DNA of 46,059 nt from Paenibacillus timonensis (GCF_022427145.1 NZ_JAKSXN010000044.1:1-46059); one strand, 5' to 3'; positions 31,172-40,182 are shown, counted from the stretch's first letter. Numbers and translations: made by a program. The notes: generated from the letters alone by a model not told the origin.

Positions 31172-34100
31172 GTGAAGCGGTAGACGTCGGGGCTGTTAGG
31201 GCCCGCGTAATTGCAGATATTTCCGGATACACCACAAACATCGATAAAGCGAAAGCCAAGGCAAAGGAGCTCGGACACGCAGGACACGATGCAAGCGCCT
31301 CGTTTATGAAACTAAATATGGCGCTGATGGATGTTGGCGCGTCGTCCGCACAAGTACAAAAAATCAACGAAGCGCTGCGCAAGGCGAATCCGGAATTATT
31401 GCGAAAGCAGATTGCGGAGGTTACGAAGGAACTCAAAAAACTTGGCGCAAGCGATGAGGACATAGAGAAGATCACGCAGGAACTTGAACGGTCAGCCAAA
31501 GGTGCCGGCGCTCTAACCCGTGAGACGAAGGCGCTCGGGGCCGCCTATAGTGCGCTTGCCGTGGCGATGGGGATCGTTATTACGAAAGCGATCGAAACGT
31601 CGAAAACGTTCGAACAATCGATGGCTAACGTAAAAGCCATTACGGAGGCCACCGGACATGACTTCGAAATGCTCCGGGAGAACGCGATCAAACTCGGCGT
31701 GTCTACGGTATTCAGCGCATCGCAATCCGCGGACGCAATGGCGGAACTCGGACAAGCCGGCTTCAAAACGAACGAGATTGTCGCCGCGATGCCCGGTATG
31801 TTATCGCTCGCGGCCGCATCACAAACGGATCTCGCAACGACGGCGGATATTACGTCGAGCGCGCTGCGGGGCTTCGGATTGGAAGCGGACCAAGCGGCTA
31901 GAGTCGCGGACGTTCTCGCGAAATCTGCGATCGATACCAACGCGAACGTGACGGATTTGGGTATGTCGCTCAAATATGTCGCCCCGGTTGCCGCGAATAT
32001 GGGAATATCCGTAGAACAAGCGGTGGCCGCGATTGGCGAACTATCTAATGCCGGCATCAAAGGCGAAATGGCGGGGACGCAGCTCCGCGCGATCCTCCTT
32101 GCGCTGTCCTCTCCTACGAAAGAGGCCGCGTATTATATGCAGCAGCTTGGCGTCAGCATCAGCGATTCGGCCGGGAACATCCGCCCGTTATCCGAAATCA
32201 TCGGTCAGTTACAGTCCGCGTTTACCCGGCTCACACAGGCGCAACAGGCGGACGTCGCCGCAACATTGGCCGGCCGCGAGGCTGCTTCCGGATTTATCAC
32301 GCTCATTAACGAGGGCCAGGGCGCGTTCGACGTGTACACCCGCTCGCTGCAGAACGCTGGGGGGACCGCGGAGGAAGTTGCCGGTACGCAGATGGACACG
32401 CTCAACGGCGCGATTAACGAGATGCAATCCGCTCTCGAAGGCGCGGGGATTGCGGTCGGCGACACATTCGCCCCGGCGGTGCGTGGCGTAGCGGAAGAAG
32501 TAACGAAGCTGCTGGCCGGATTCAACAGCATGAACCCGGAGCTCCGGACGATGATTACCGTGTTCGCGACGGTAACACCGCTTGTGGCGGGCGGGGCTGT
32601 TGCGGTAATTGCGCTCAAAACGGCGTTCGATACGATGCGTGTAGCTGCAGCGGCCGCCGGCGTGCAGATGACGGCATTCAGCGCTAGCATTCCGATTATC
32701 GGCGCGGTTGCAGTTGCTGTCGGCGTTCTCTCCGCGGGTGTTGCCGGACTGGCCGCACGTAACCGGGAAGCTGCGGAAGCTGCGAAACAGTTTGAGGACG
32801 CGCAGAAAAAGCTAAATGACACGTTGAGTGCTTCCCCACTGTCCCGAACAACGTCCGACGTCGAGCAAATGAAAACGGATATGAAATCGTTGGAGCAGCT
32901 CGTCAATAACGTCCGGGAAGCCGAGCGGGAACTCGCGGAAGAGTATGCGAAGCCGTACGATATCCAAGACGCAAAAGCGCGGGGGCGGCGAAAGGATTTG
33001 CGGGATGCGTTGGCAGAGGCGCAGGATGCGCTTAAAGCGTTTGGAGTTGACGGGGTAGACGAAGCCAGCCGGATCATGGCGCGATATACGGAGGAAATTA
33101 ACAAATCCACGCCGGCACTTCTCCAAATGAACAAGGCGGAAATTGCGGACCTCGCGACCAAGAACGATCAAGTCACGAGCATGGAAAAGCTTTCTGCGCG
33201 TTACAAGGAACTGAACGGACTCCAAACGCTTGACGCCGCGCAGAAGCAGGAACTCGTTGGTATTGCAAATACGCTTCAAAAGCAGTATCCGGAACTACAC
33301 GCGCAAATAGACAAAGAGGGCCGGCTCCGGATCGATAATATCGAAATCGTTGACGGTCAGATTAGCGCGGAGAAGGCGCTGCTGAGTACGTCGTTATCAG
33401 CCGAGTTGGAGCGGATATCCACGTTGGAGAGAACGACGGAGGCGCAACGCAAAGCGGTACAAGCGCAGATCGACAACAACATTTCGCTGATCGAATCGAT
33501 TGTCGCGGTAAATAAGGCGCAGGCCGGTTCGGTTCTGACGTCGCCGGACGGGCTCGAAGACGAGAAAATTTACATCCAGGCTAAGAAACGGATATCCGCG
33601 GCGAATCAGCAGGCGGGCGTCCTGGACGCTACGCTCTTAGAGGCTCAACGTGCGCGGGCATCGTTACAAGGCGGTAACCTTGACTACTTCAAGGGAAGCA
33701 GCGGAACGGGAATAAATCTGACGAAGCCGGGCAGCGAGAAAAAGGAGAAAGCCGGGAAGACCCCCGAAGAACTTGCGGCGGAAGCCCGGCGCAAAGCGTT
33801 CGAAACTGACCTCGCGACGATTCAGTATCAAACGGAAATGTTCGACTGGTCTGCCGACCGTCAGATTCAAGCATACGAGAAGCTGCAAAAAACGCACTCG
33901 AAGTATTTGAAAGAGTCGACCGATGACCGCCGGACACTTAACCTGCAGCTAAAACGTCTCCAAGAGGACAGCGCGCAATCGCAATTCGACTTCTCGTCGG
34001 AATGGATCGACCGCGAAGAACGCCGCATGGAGGAGTCCGGTAAAACGGAGCAGGAAATCGCCCGTATGAGACTTGACGCCTGGACTCGCGTCCGAGATCG

Positions 34101-35217
34101 TTACGCCAAGGATACCGAAATGTACAAACGCGCGGATGAAGAACTGTATCGGGCCCGCAAGGACTTGACCGCGAAAACGATCGAGTTAAGTAACGACCTG
34201 GTTAAAACGGAGAAAACGCGAATCGACGACGCGAAAAAGCGCGAGCTCGACGCACTCAAAAAGAGCAAGCAGGCCGCGCTGGACAAGTATAAATCGGAAA
34301 TCGACGCCATTGACGAGCTCATGGCGAAACAGGACCAGCTTAACGCGGATATCGATTACGAGACGGAACTCCGCGAGAAACAGGCGCGCGCCGACCTTCT
34401 AACATCAGCGGTAGGCCCCGAAGGTATCCAAGAGCGCGAGGATTTGCTCAAGGAAATCGAACGGATGAAGCTCGAACATGACCGCGACCTGCAAAAGCGC
34501 AGTCTTGAGGAGCAGAAGTCCGGACTCGAAAAGGAGCGCGACGCGCAGGAGGTTGCCTTCGACGCGGAGATCAGCCGGACCGAGGCGCAGTATGATGCGT
34601 TGCTCGAAGCGTTCAACGCATACGGCGGCGACATTAAGACGATTGAGGCCGCGATCAGTGAGTTCCGCGTATCCGAAGCTGCGAAAGCTAATACGCAAAT
34701 CCTTACGGACCTGGACGCCTTCATCGCGCAATATTCCGCTAAAATGGCGACCGTGACGGCGGCGAACCAAGCGGCCGACCTTGCGGAATACAACGCCAAT
34801 AAGGACGCATATGACGCAGCGGCAGCGCGGGGAGACCGGGCGGAGATGGAGCGGTTACGTGCGCGTAATCAGGCGATCCGCGACCAGTACGGGATTACGC
34901 AGGATACGGGGCGGTTACAGTCGTTCGCGACCGGCGGTATTGTGCGTGGACAAAACGGTGATCCGGTTATGGTACAGGCGCACGCGGGCGAGATGGTACT
35001 CAATGCGCAGCAGCAGGCGGTACTTTTCGAGGCGTTGTCCGGCGTGTCTGCGCGGCCAGTTACGCAACCGGCCGGAGCCGTTACGCAAAACACGTACAAC
35101 ATCGATATGGGTGCGGAAGAAATCGTAATAGAGGACTCGGCGACGGCTCGCCAATTCTTCGACGAACGTGCGCGCGTTGTTCAGCGGTTGCAAACGGAAG
35201 GTGTTAAGACGCGATAA
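31168..35217 (+). CDS. Phage tail tape measure protein (TP901 family)
   Basis: 1349 residues. The N-terminal part (about 115-330) is the TP901-type core: FEQSMANVKAITEATGHDF, STVFSASQSADAMAELGQAGFKT, DLGMSLKYVAPVAANMGISVEQAVAAIGELSNAGIKG. Hydrophobic segments follow at about 470-530, then long helical, charged coiled-coil stretches (about 860-1180) and a C-terminal FATGGIVRGQNGDPVMVQAHAGEMVLNAQQQ block common in tape measures. It sets tail length and may take part in DNA passage. By the usual rule of about 1.5 Angstrom per residue the tail would be near 200 nm, a siphovirus size. No tube or baseplate gene accompanies it. Confidence 0.95.
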   Translation: MSEAVDVGAVRARVIADISGYTTNIDKAKAKAKELGHAGHDASASFMKLNMALMDVGASSAQVQKINEALRKANPELLRKQIAEVTKELKKLGASDEDIEKITQELERSAKGAGALTRETKALGAAYSALAVAMGIVITKAIETSKTFEQSMANVKAITEATGHDFEMLRENAIKLGVSTVFSASQSADAMAELGQAGFKTNEIVAAMPGMLSLAAASQTDLATTADITSSALRGFGLEADQAARVADVLAKSAIDTNANVTDLGMSLKYVAPVAANMGISVEQAVAAIGELSNAGIKGEMAGTQLRAILLALSSPTKEAAYYMQQLGVSISDSAGNIRPLSEIIGQLQSAFTRLTQAQQADVAATLAGREAASGFITLINEGQGAFDVYTRSLQNAGGTAEEVAGTQMDTLNGAINEMQSALEGAGIAVGDTFAPAVRGVAEEVTKLLAGFNSMNPELRTMITVFATVTPLVAGGAVAVIALKTAFDTMRVAAAAAGVQMTAFSASIPIIGAVAVAVGVLSAGVAGLAARNREAAEAAKQFEDAQKKLNDTLSASPLSRTTSDVEQMKTDMKSLEQLVNNVREAERELAEEYAKPYDIQDAKARGRRKDLRDALAEAQDALKAFGVDGVDEASRIMARYTEEINKSTPALLQMNKAEIADLATKNDQVTSMEKLSARYKELNGLQTLDAAQKQELVGIANTLQKQYPELHAQIDKEGRLRIDNIEIVDGQISAEKALLSTSLSAELERISTLERTTEAQRKAVQAQIDNNISLIESIVAVNKAQAGSVLTSPDGLEDEKIYIQAKKRISAANQQAGVLDATLLEAQRARASLQGGNLDYFKGSSGTGINLTKPGSEKKEKAGKTPEELAAEARRKAFETDLATIQYQTEMFDWSADRQIQAYEKLQKTHSKYLKESTDDRRTLNLQLKRLQEDSAQSQFDFSSEWIDREERRMEESGKTEQEIARMRLDAWTRVRDRYAKDTEMYKRADEELYRARKDLTAKTIELSNDLVKTEKTRIDDAKKRELDALKKSKQAALDKYKSEIDAIDELMAKQDQLNADIDYETELREKQARADLLTSAVGPEGIQEREDLLKEIERMKLEHDRDLQKRSLEEQKSGLEKERDAQEVAFDAEISRTEAQYDALLEAFNAYGGDIKTIEAAISEFRVSEAAKANTQILTDLDAFIAQYSAKMATVTAANQAADLAEYNANKDAYDAAAARGDRAEMERLRARNQAIRDQYGITQDTGRLQSFATGGIVRGQNGDPVMVQAHAGEMVLNAQQQAVLFEALSGVSARPVTQPAGAVTQNTYNIDMGAEEIVIEDSATARQFFDERARVVQRLQTEGVKTR

Positions 35218-35273
35218 TATAACGGGGGCCGGCGTACGTCGTGCGCTGGCTCTTAAATAACGGAGGGATTCAT

Positions 35274-36476
35274 TTGAGTTTATGCGTTTCGTTTTATCTT
35301 AACGGTAATATCTACGTTTTCGCGGATACACGCGTTTCGGCGTACAAAAACGGTCGGAGTTATTATGTCCACGACAATTACAATAAACTGCGCGAAGTAG
35401 GCGACAAAGTAGTATTCACGTCCGGCGAGCTTGAAATATGCGAAAACCTATTCGCGGTCATCAATGAGCGGAGTACGGTCGAAGATATTGCGGAGGCCGC
35501 CCGCAAAGCCTATAACGATTTCAAACGCGCGAATCCGGACTATGACGGCGGCAAATACGGCATCGAGTTCGGCGCGTACGTCCACGCGATCGAGGACGGC
35601 GTGCCCGTTTACTATCAACTCCGCTATATCGACGATTTTAAAGTAGAGCGCCGGGTCCCGAACAATCAGGAGTTATTCGCGGTGGCCGGAAGATCGGAGG
35701 AGGCACTCGCCTATATCGCAAAGCTCGCCGGGAAAGGGGTGCCGATCGATGACGCAATTATGCGGACGTATGAGCACCTTGCTAACGAGTTTATAGGCGG
35801 AAAGCTCGTGCGCTATACGGTATCACCTAGCGCGGTTGAGCGTCTTGTTCGTCCGATTCGCGACACGAAGCCGCTGCGGATGTGGTCGGTTAGAGGCGCG
35901 TCATTACATGCGGATATGCAGGGGAACGTTGTCGCGCGGAAAATTACGCTGACCGGGACCGTCGAGAACTCGGATATTATCTCCGGGACCATTACCGGTG
36001 CGCTAATTCGTACGGCGGCGAGCGGGGCGCGGTTTGAAGCGAGTTCGACCGGGTGGCGTACGTATGACTCATCGAATCGTCAGCGGATCAGCATCGACAT
36101 TAACAATCAATACGGGATGAGTGCGATTTCGTTTGCGCGGTCGGACGGTTCAGCGCTCGGGTATATTAACGGCGGTGATTCGCTGTTTCAGATCACGTCA
36201 CTCTCGGACATTATGATAGCGGCCCCTGGTCGGACAATAACCATGCAGGGATATACGCGATTTAACGACGGCGTAGAGTTTGACGGCGGCGTAAGCGGCA
36301 TCTCCATTTCAAGTGTCAGCGGCCTGCAGTCTCAACTAAACTCGCTTAGTTCACAAATTAGTAGGGTGCCAGATAATTCAGAAATTGCAACAAACATGAA
36401 TTTCGATCCGAATACGCGCAATTTGAAGCTATACAGCGCGTCTGGAACAACTCTAGCTACAGTGAACATACCTTAA
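35274..36476 (+). CDS. Tail-fibre-like protein with N-terminal proteasome/HslV-type Ntn-hydrolase domain
   Basis: 400 residues from TTG 35274, six bases after CGGAGGG. Residues 2-185 read as a proteasome-beta/HslV fold. Counting Ser2 as position 1 after Met removal, the Asp of FADTR is position 17, the catalytic Asp place in HslV and proteasome, and NKLREVGDKVVFTSGE aligns with the HslV Lys33 strand. FAVAGRSEEALAYIAKL then matches the AIGSGG-type segment. Residues 205-400 are beta-rich and fibre-like (SGTITGALIRTAASGARFEASSTGW, GGVSGISISSVSGLQSQLNSLSSQISR). It follows the tape measure gene, where tail-tip genes lie. An enzyme activity is inference. Confidence 0.7.
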   Translation: MSLCVSFYLNGNIYVFADTRVSAYKNGRSYYVHDNYNKLREVGDKVVFTSGELEICENLFAVINERSTVEDIAEAARKAYNDFKRANPDYDGGKYGIEFGAYVHAIEDGVPVYYQLRYIDDFKVERRVPNNQELFAVAGRSEEALAYIAKLAGKGVPIDDAIMRTYEHLANEFIGGKLVRYTVSPSAVERLVRPIRDTKPLRMWSVRGASLHADMQGNVVARKITLTGTVENSDIISGTITGALIRTAASGARFEASSTGWRTYDSSNRQRISIDINNQYGMSAISFARSDGSALGYINGGDSLFQITSLSDIMIAAPGRTITMQGYTRFNDGVEFDGGVSGISISSVSGLQSQLNSLSSQISRVPDNSEIATNMNFDPNTRNLKLYSASGTTLATVNIP

Positions 36477-36533
36477 ATGACAAGGTTAAGCTGACGATGT
36501 ATACTGTGGTTAAAATGAGGTGGAGGTAAAATT

Positions 36534-37100
36534 ATGAAAAAGATTCTATTATCGGTTGCTGCCAGTATTTTACTCCTCGGAACTTTAACCGCAGTTGCAT
36601 CAGCGGCCACAAACTCGCTAATCGGTAAGAAGGTTCAAAATGTGATAGAGTTTACGGTAAACGGAAAGCCCGTTAAGGACGCGGTTGTCATCGACGGAAC
36701 AACGTATGTCCCGGCCCGCAGTTTTTCGGAAGCTGCCGGATACTCTATCGCTATCGAGGGAGGAAAGGTGAACATGACAGGAACAGAAACTGTTACTCGT
36801 ACAGAAGAAGAGGTAGTAGCAGAAATAAAAATCAAAAACCAGTTAAATATTTTACAAAATAATGTTTCATTTTGGAAAGCGTCACTGGTTGGACCCGAAG
36901 AAACTGCTGCTCAAGCGCGAAAATCAATCGAGGAAGCGAACTCCTGGAACGCAGCCGTAGATGACGACCTTATCAAAATGAGTACATCCAGCGCGGAGGA
37001 GAAGTTAAAAAAGGCACAGGCGGAGATTGCCGAACTTCAAGCGAAGATAGACGCAGCCGAGGCGGAGATTGCGGAGCTGCAAAAACAGTTGAACAAGTAA
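36534..37100 (+). CDS. Secreted protein: copper-amine-oxidase-N-like domain plus coiled coil
   Basis: 188 residues. Sec signal peptide (residues 1-24, cleavage near ASA). Residues about 30-78 match the copper amine oxidase N-terminal (stalk) domain common in Paenibacillus surface proteins (FTVNGKPVKDAVVIDGTTYVPARSFSEAAGY). The C-terminus is a regular coiled coil (EEKLKKAQAEIAELQAKIDAAEAEIAELQKQL). More AT-rich than its neighbours, with its own GGTGGAGG site and terminator: a likely moron gene expressed in the integrated state and acting at the host surface. No catalytic motif. Confidence 0.75.
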   Translation: MKKILLSVAASILLLGTLTAVASAATNSLIGKKVQNVIEFTVNGKPVKDAVVIDGTTYVPARSFSEAAGYSIAIEGGKVNMTGTETVTRTEEEVVAEIKIKNQLNILQNNVSFWKASLVGPEETAAQARKSIEEANSWNAAVDDDLIKMSTSSAEEKLKKAQAEIAELQAKIDAAEAEIAELQKQLNK

Positions 37101-37108
37101 CATAGCGG

Positions 37109-37135
37109 GCCGTCCTCCGGGGCGGCTTTATTTTT
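37109..37135 (+). terminator. Terminator after the secreted-protein gene
   Basis: GCCGTCC (37109-37115) pairs with GGGCGGC (37120-37126, one wobble) with a four-base loop, then TTTATTTTT. Confidence 0.75.
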
Positions 37136-37155
37136 GTATACGGAGGTGGACGAAT

Positions 37156-37458
37156 ATGCCGCGGAAGAAACCGAAGCGGGGCCGGCCGGTGACTCCGCTC
37201 GATGAACGCCATTACCTCGCGATCGAACTATTGACGACGGTGCCGACGCCAAACCTCGAAGAGATTGCGCGGGCATGTACGGTGGATAGACGAACGTTGT
37301 ACCGTTGGCGACTGCGCCGGGACTTTACGCGTGAACTCGATAAGGTGATGCGCCATAAGAGGGAGGTACATCAGCGTTGGCTTAACGCGAATGTTAAGTA
37401 CGTACTGACCGCGCGGGACATCGAGGATAGGCTTAGAATCCTCGGACTGATTGCGTAA
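37156..37458 (+). CDS. phBC6A51-like helix-turn-helix protein, TerS-like
   Basis: 100 residues, ATG with CGGAGG upstream. Basic N-terminus (RKKPKRGRP), then a helix-turn-helix (IELLTTVPTPNLEEIARACTVDRRTLYRWRLRRDFTRELDKVM) of the kind named after prophage protein phBC6A51, and a helical C-terminus (DIEDRLRILGLIA). Proteins of this type often precede or replace the small terminase subunit. As the last gene next to a repeat-bearing non-coding stretch, it may recognise a packaging site, as TerS does at the right end of staphylococcal islands. No large terminase gene follows. Confidence 0.6.
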   Translation: MPRKKPKRGRPVTPLDERHYLAIELLTTVPTPNLEEIARACTVDRRTLYRWRLRRDFTRELDKVMRHKREVHQRWLNANVKYVLTARDIEDRLRILGLIA

Positions 37459-38249
37459 TGTAAAGCGAGTCGAAAGTGCGGATGTGTTCGTGCGCGTGCG
37501 CTTAAACTGTTGATGTGACGCGGATTATGTGCGTTTTATACCGGGACAATTAACGTCCCAAAATTTGACGTTTCGAGCGATTTTCCTGCAAGCGGGGTGA
37601 GACGCGTGCCCCTCCGGAAACTTTTCAAGCGCTGGCGGCGCACACCGGACGGCCGCGCAAAACTCGGGGGGTTGGCGGTAGATTTCGCCTGTTCACGCTG
37701 CATAAACGGTGCATAAACGTCTCGATCCGCAGTGAATAATTTACCAGCGGAAATTGCGACAAACCGCGCCATTATGCGAAATGTGCTGGAAATGTATATG
37801 CGGTGCATAACGCTGATTTATGCAGGATCGGCGTAATTGGCGTAGTGGTGCGGGTTCTCGGCGTCCGGAATGGATTGCGGATTACACATTATCAACCCCG
37901 CGCGATTGCATACGCATGTATATCGTAACGCGTACGAATAAAGCCGGCCGCTGACCCCCAGGCCACCCCCTCGCCGGCGGCTCATCAGGCCCCCGCACAA
38001 TCGACATAGCAAAATTAACTCGGGTGGTAATAGTTGGTAATTATAATACGCGTCGATCCGCATTAATATTATAGAAGAAACGCGCCCACTATTGCGGAAT
38101 TTGCCCGCGTTAGGGTACAATACGGTTAACGAGATTATGCGCCATAGAGGCGCGTGATTAACGAGTCTATTCGGTGATTAACAATCCGGCTCTGCGCGGT
38201 GAAAACGTTGATCTGACGCGGTTTTAGCCGAACGCAAGCCTAACGCCAA
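37459..38249. other. Non-coding right end of the element
   Basis: About 790 bp without a convincing gene; the two minus-strand frames in it lack good starts and sensible composition. It contains TGCATAAACG twice in tandem (37699-37708, 37710-37719), another TGCATAA at 37804, and its inverse TTATGCA at 37818-37824; the last two form a perfect 7-bp inverted repeat. A C-rich stretch (37955-37995) and the arm-like TTAAC sites lie further right. Candidate packaging or replication site plus attachment arm. Confidence 0.5.
38125..38190. repeat. TTAAC repeats near attR, candidate integrase arm sites
   Basis: GTTAACGAG (38125-38133), GATTAACGAG (38156-38165) and GATTAACAATCCGGC (38176-38190). The last matches TTAACAATCC of the left-end pair. 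A GCGCC/GGCGC inverted repeat lies between the first two. Their presence at both ends close to the attachment repeats fits arm-type binding by the element's integrase. Confidence 0.45.
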
Positions 38250-38347
38250 ATTCACCATCCACAACCCGAACGCCATTGCCACCTGCGGCTGCGGCCAATC
38301 GTTCCGCTTTAAGGACGAAGAAGGCCAACCGCAGCCTTGCGATTGAT
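38250..38347 (+). repeat. Right attachment repeat (attR), displaced 3' end of the Fe-S carrier gene
   Basis: Copy of 21692-21789 with one synonymous difference. It encodes the last 32 residues (FTIHNPNAIATCGCGQSFRF onward) and stop but has no start or upstream part, so it is not a gene. The natural terminator that follows shows that this copy is the original chromosomal 3' end. Confidence 0.93.
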
Positions 38348-38363
38348 AACAATAACGCATGCA

Positions 38364-38397
38364 AAGAGGGACTCTTCCAATTGGAAGAGTCCCTCTT
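38364..38397. terminator. Bidirectional terminator, original end of the Fe-S carrier gene
   Basis: A perfect palindrome with 15-bp arms (AAGAGGGACTCTTCC and its complement) around AATT. It serves the minus-strand permease gene and, before integration, would have ended the Fe-S carrier transcript. Confidence 0.88.
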
Positions 38398-38399
38398 GT

Positions 38400-39590
38400 T
38401 TATTGCTGCGATGCATCCCCGGGTTCAGGAGCATCGTGGCCAGGGGAAGGCCCGCCGGTCTCCTCGTACAAATGCGAACGCCGTTCGAACCATTGGAACA
38501 GATGGGTGAAGATCACCTTGAGTACGGCGTAACCCGGCACGGCCAAAATAACGCCCAGTACGCCAAACAGATTGCCGGCGGTCAGGATGACGAAGATGAT
38601 CGTAATCGGATGGACCCGCAGCGTCTTGCCCATGATTTGCGGAGAGATGAACTTGCCTTCGATCAGCTGGACGACCGTCCAGACGACGATCAGCTTCAGC
38701 AGCATGATCGGCGACGTGACGATGGCGACGATGATCGCCGGCGTGATCGCGATGGCCGGACCGAGGTACGGTACGATGCTCGTGAACGAAGCGATGATCG
38801 CGAGCGTCAGGGAATAATCCAGGCCGATGATCAGGAACCCGACATACATCAACGCCCCGATGCAGAAGCTGACGATGATTTGCCCGCGAATATAGGAGCT
38901 GATTTGGCCATTCATCTCGGTCATGACATGGTGCGTCTGTTCGCGGAAACGGACCGGTACGTAACGCAGGATGAACTTCGGCAGCTTCTTGCCGTCCTTC
39001 AGCAGATAAAATAAGATGAACGGCACGGTGACGATCGCCAGCACGACGTTCTTGATCGCGCCCAAGAATCCGCCAAGGCCTGACCAGGCGTTATTCAGCA
39101 GAGCCGTTCCCTGCTCGGACAACGAATTCGACACATCGTCGAGATTAAAGCCGGTCGACTCCTGGACTTGATGGAAAAAGTTGCTGCCGATCATGCTTTC
39201 GAACTGCCGCTGCACCTCCGCGGTATATCTCGGGAGATTATCGATCAAACTCGTAATCTGCTCCTGAACCAACGGGATAACGGTCATAATCAGCACCGTC
39301 AGGATCCCCGCGATGAACAGGTATAATCCGGTAATCGTGTATACCCGGCGGATTCGCTTGCTTTCCAGCCAATCCACCAGCGGGTTCAGCAGATAATAAA
39401 TCGCTCCGGTCAGCAGAATCGGCAGCAGCACCGTTTTTAGCAACACCGTAAGCGGTTTGAACACGAACGGGATTTTGGCGAACACGAGAATATTCAGGCC
39501 AATCAGCAATAAGACGAGCAGAAATACTACGAAACGGTTGTTTAGAAAAAATCTTTTGAATCGGTCTCCCCAAGGTTGCGTGCTTCCCAT
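38400..39590 (-). CDS. AI-2E family transporter (PerM/YtvI-like)
   Basis: 396 residues, seven to eight membrane helices in the family pattern: an N-terminal pair, a long soluble loop (about 100-190) and a C-terminal bundle with [16 protein letters not shown] and [21 protein letters not shown], the latter highly typical of AI-2E proteins. Substrate is unclear: members have been linked to AI-2 export or Na+/H+ exchange. ATG nine bases after GGAGGG. The C-terminal 30 residues are a soluble Pro/Gly/Glu tail. Its stop lies two bases from the shared terminator. Confidence 0.85.
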   Translation of the reverse strand: MGSTQPWGDRFKRFFLNNRFVVFLLVLLLIGLNILVFAKIPFVFKPLTVLLKTVLLPILLTGAIYYLLNPLVDWLESKRIRRVYTITGLYLFIAGILTVLIMTVIPLVQEQITSLIDNLPRYTAEVQRQFESMIGSNFFHQVQESTGFNLDDVSNSLSEQGTALLNNAWSGLGGFLGAIKNVVLAIVTVPFILFYLLKDGKKLPKFILRYVPVRFREQTHHVMTEMNGQISSYIRGQIIVSFCIGALMYVGFLIIGLDYSLTLAIIASFTSIVPYLGPAIAITPAIIVAIVTSPIMLLKLIVVWTVVQLIEGKFISPQIMGKTLRVHPITIIFVILTAGNLFGVLGVILAVPGYAVLKVIFTHLFQWFERRSHLYEETGGPSPGHDAPEPGDASQQ

Positions 39591-39686
39591 GCCACTAGAC
39601 CCTCCTGTATCTTCCTTCTATCTCAAGCATCGATAATTTCTATGTAGTAATACGCATAAAAGTGATTTGGTTTCACATTTTTAAGG

Positions 39687-39729
39687 AAAAAAGCCCGGGG
39701 TCCACCCGCAGGCGATGACCCGAGCTTTT
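39687..39729 (-). terminator. Terminator after the small membrane protein
   Basis: AAAAGCCCGGGGTC pairs imperfectly with GACCCGAGCTTTT; on the minus strand the stem is followed by TTTTTTCC. It separates the small membrane gene from the AI-2E gene. Confidence 0.7.
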
Positions 39730-39762
39730 CATCAGCAGTCGGGCGCCTGTACCCGACCCGGT

Positions 39763-39987
39763 TTAGAAAAATTGGCGATTCACCATCATGACGACCAGGG
39801 AAGCCGCTGCCAGAGAGAAGACGATACAGCCGATTCCGAGACCTTTGCGCGTCGTCTTGGCCATTTTCAAGCCGGTGAGGAACAAGGCGACGGTGATGCC
39901 TGCCAGCACCAGCGACATGGCGATCATGGCAAACCAATAAAGCACTTCGAACAGATTTGCCTCAAATGAAGAATTCCCCGTATTCAA
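39763..39987 (-). CDS. Small membrane protein with two helices
   Basis: 74 residues. TTG start with AAGGAG upstream at a rather long distance. Two hydrophobic helices (VLYWFAMIAMSLVLAGITVALFL and IGCIVFSLAAASLVVMMV) joined by a basic loop (KMAKTTRKG). Not a family I recognise. Monocistronic, flanked by its own terminator. Confidence 0.6.
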   Translation of the reverse strand: MNTGNSSFEANLFEVLYWFAMIAMSLVLAGITVALFLTGLKMAKTTRKGLGIGCIVFSLAAASLVVMMVNRQFF

Positions 39988-40182
39988 AGCTTTTGATTTC
40001 TCCTTCCTCTGCTAGGTATAGACCAACGTCCCCCCTTAATATACGCGAAATCCCTCTTTTTGCATAGAAAGAGCCTGTGGCCGAGCGCGCGGGAGAAAGG
40101 GCTTAAGCCTTGGACAATCATCCAAGAATATTAATCTACAAATGAGTAGGATATCGTATAGTGCGAGAAAGGGGATGGTGTC

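Larger units (their letters stand above)
21692..38347 (+). mobile_element. Integrated phage-satellite-like element or reduced prophage, about 16.6 kb
   Basis: Bounded by the 98-bp attachment repeats, with the integrase gene just inside the left one. Contents in order: integrase, repressor, sigma-like factor, HTH proteins, many short overlapping genes, tape measure protein, tail-fibre-like Ntn-hydrolase protein, secreted protein and TerS-like HTH protein, then a non-coding right end. The codon choice (many CGG, GCG, ACG, TAT and TAC codons) differs in feel from the host genes. No capsid, portal, protease, large terminase, tail tube, baseplate or holin/endolysin gene is recognisable, so it cannot make a virion alone. 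Confidence 0.9.

Noticed and set aside
32205..33161. 318-residue minus-strand frame inside the tape measure gene
   Set aside because: Ser/Ala/Arg-rich antisense shadow of the well-supported tape measure frame.
37536..38120. Two minus-strand frames (90 and 100 residues) in the right end of the element
   Set aside because: No ribosome sites, no recognisable domain, and they overlap the short-repeat region; more likely non-coding.
38250..38347. Second Fe-S carrier gene
   Set aside because: Only the last 32 codons are present, without start or upstream part. It is the attachment-site duplicate, not a gene.
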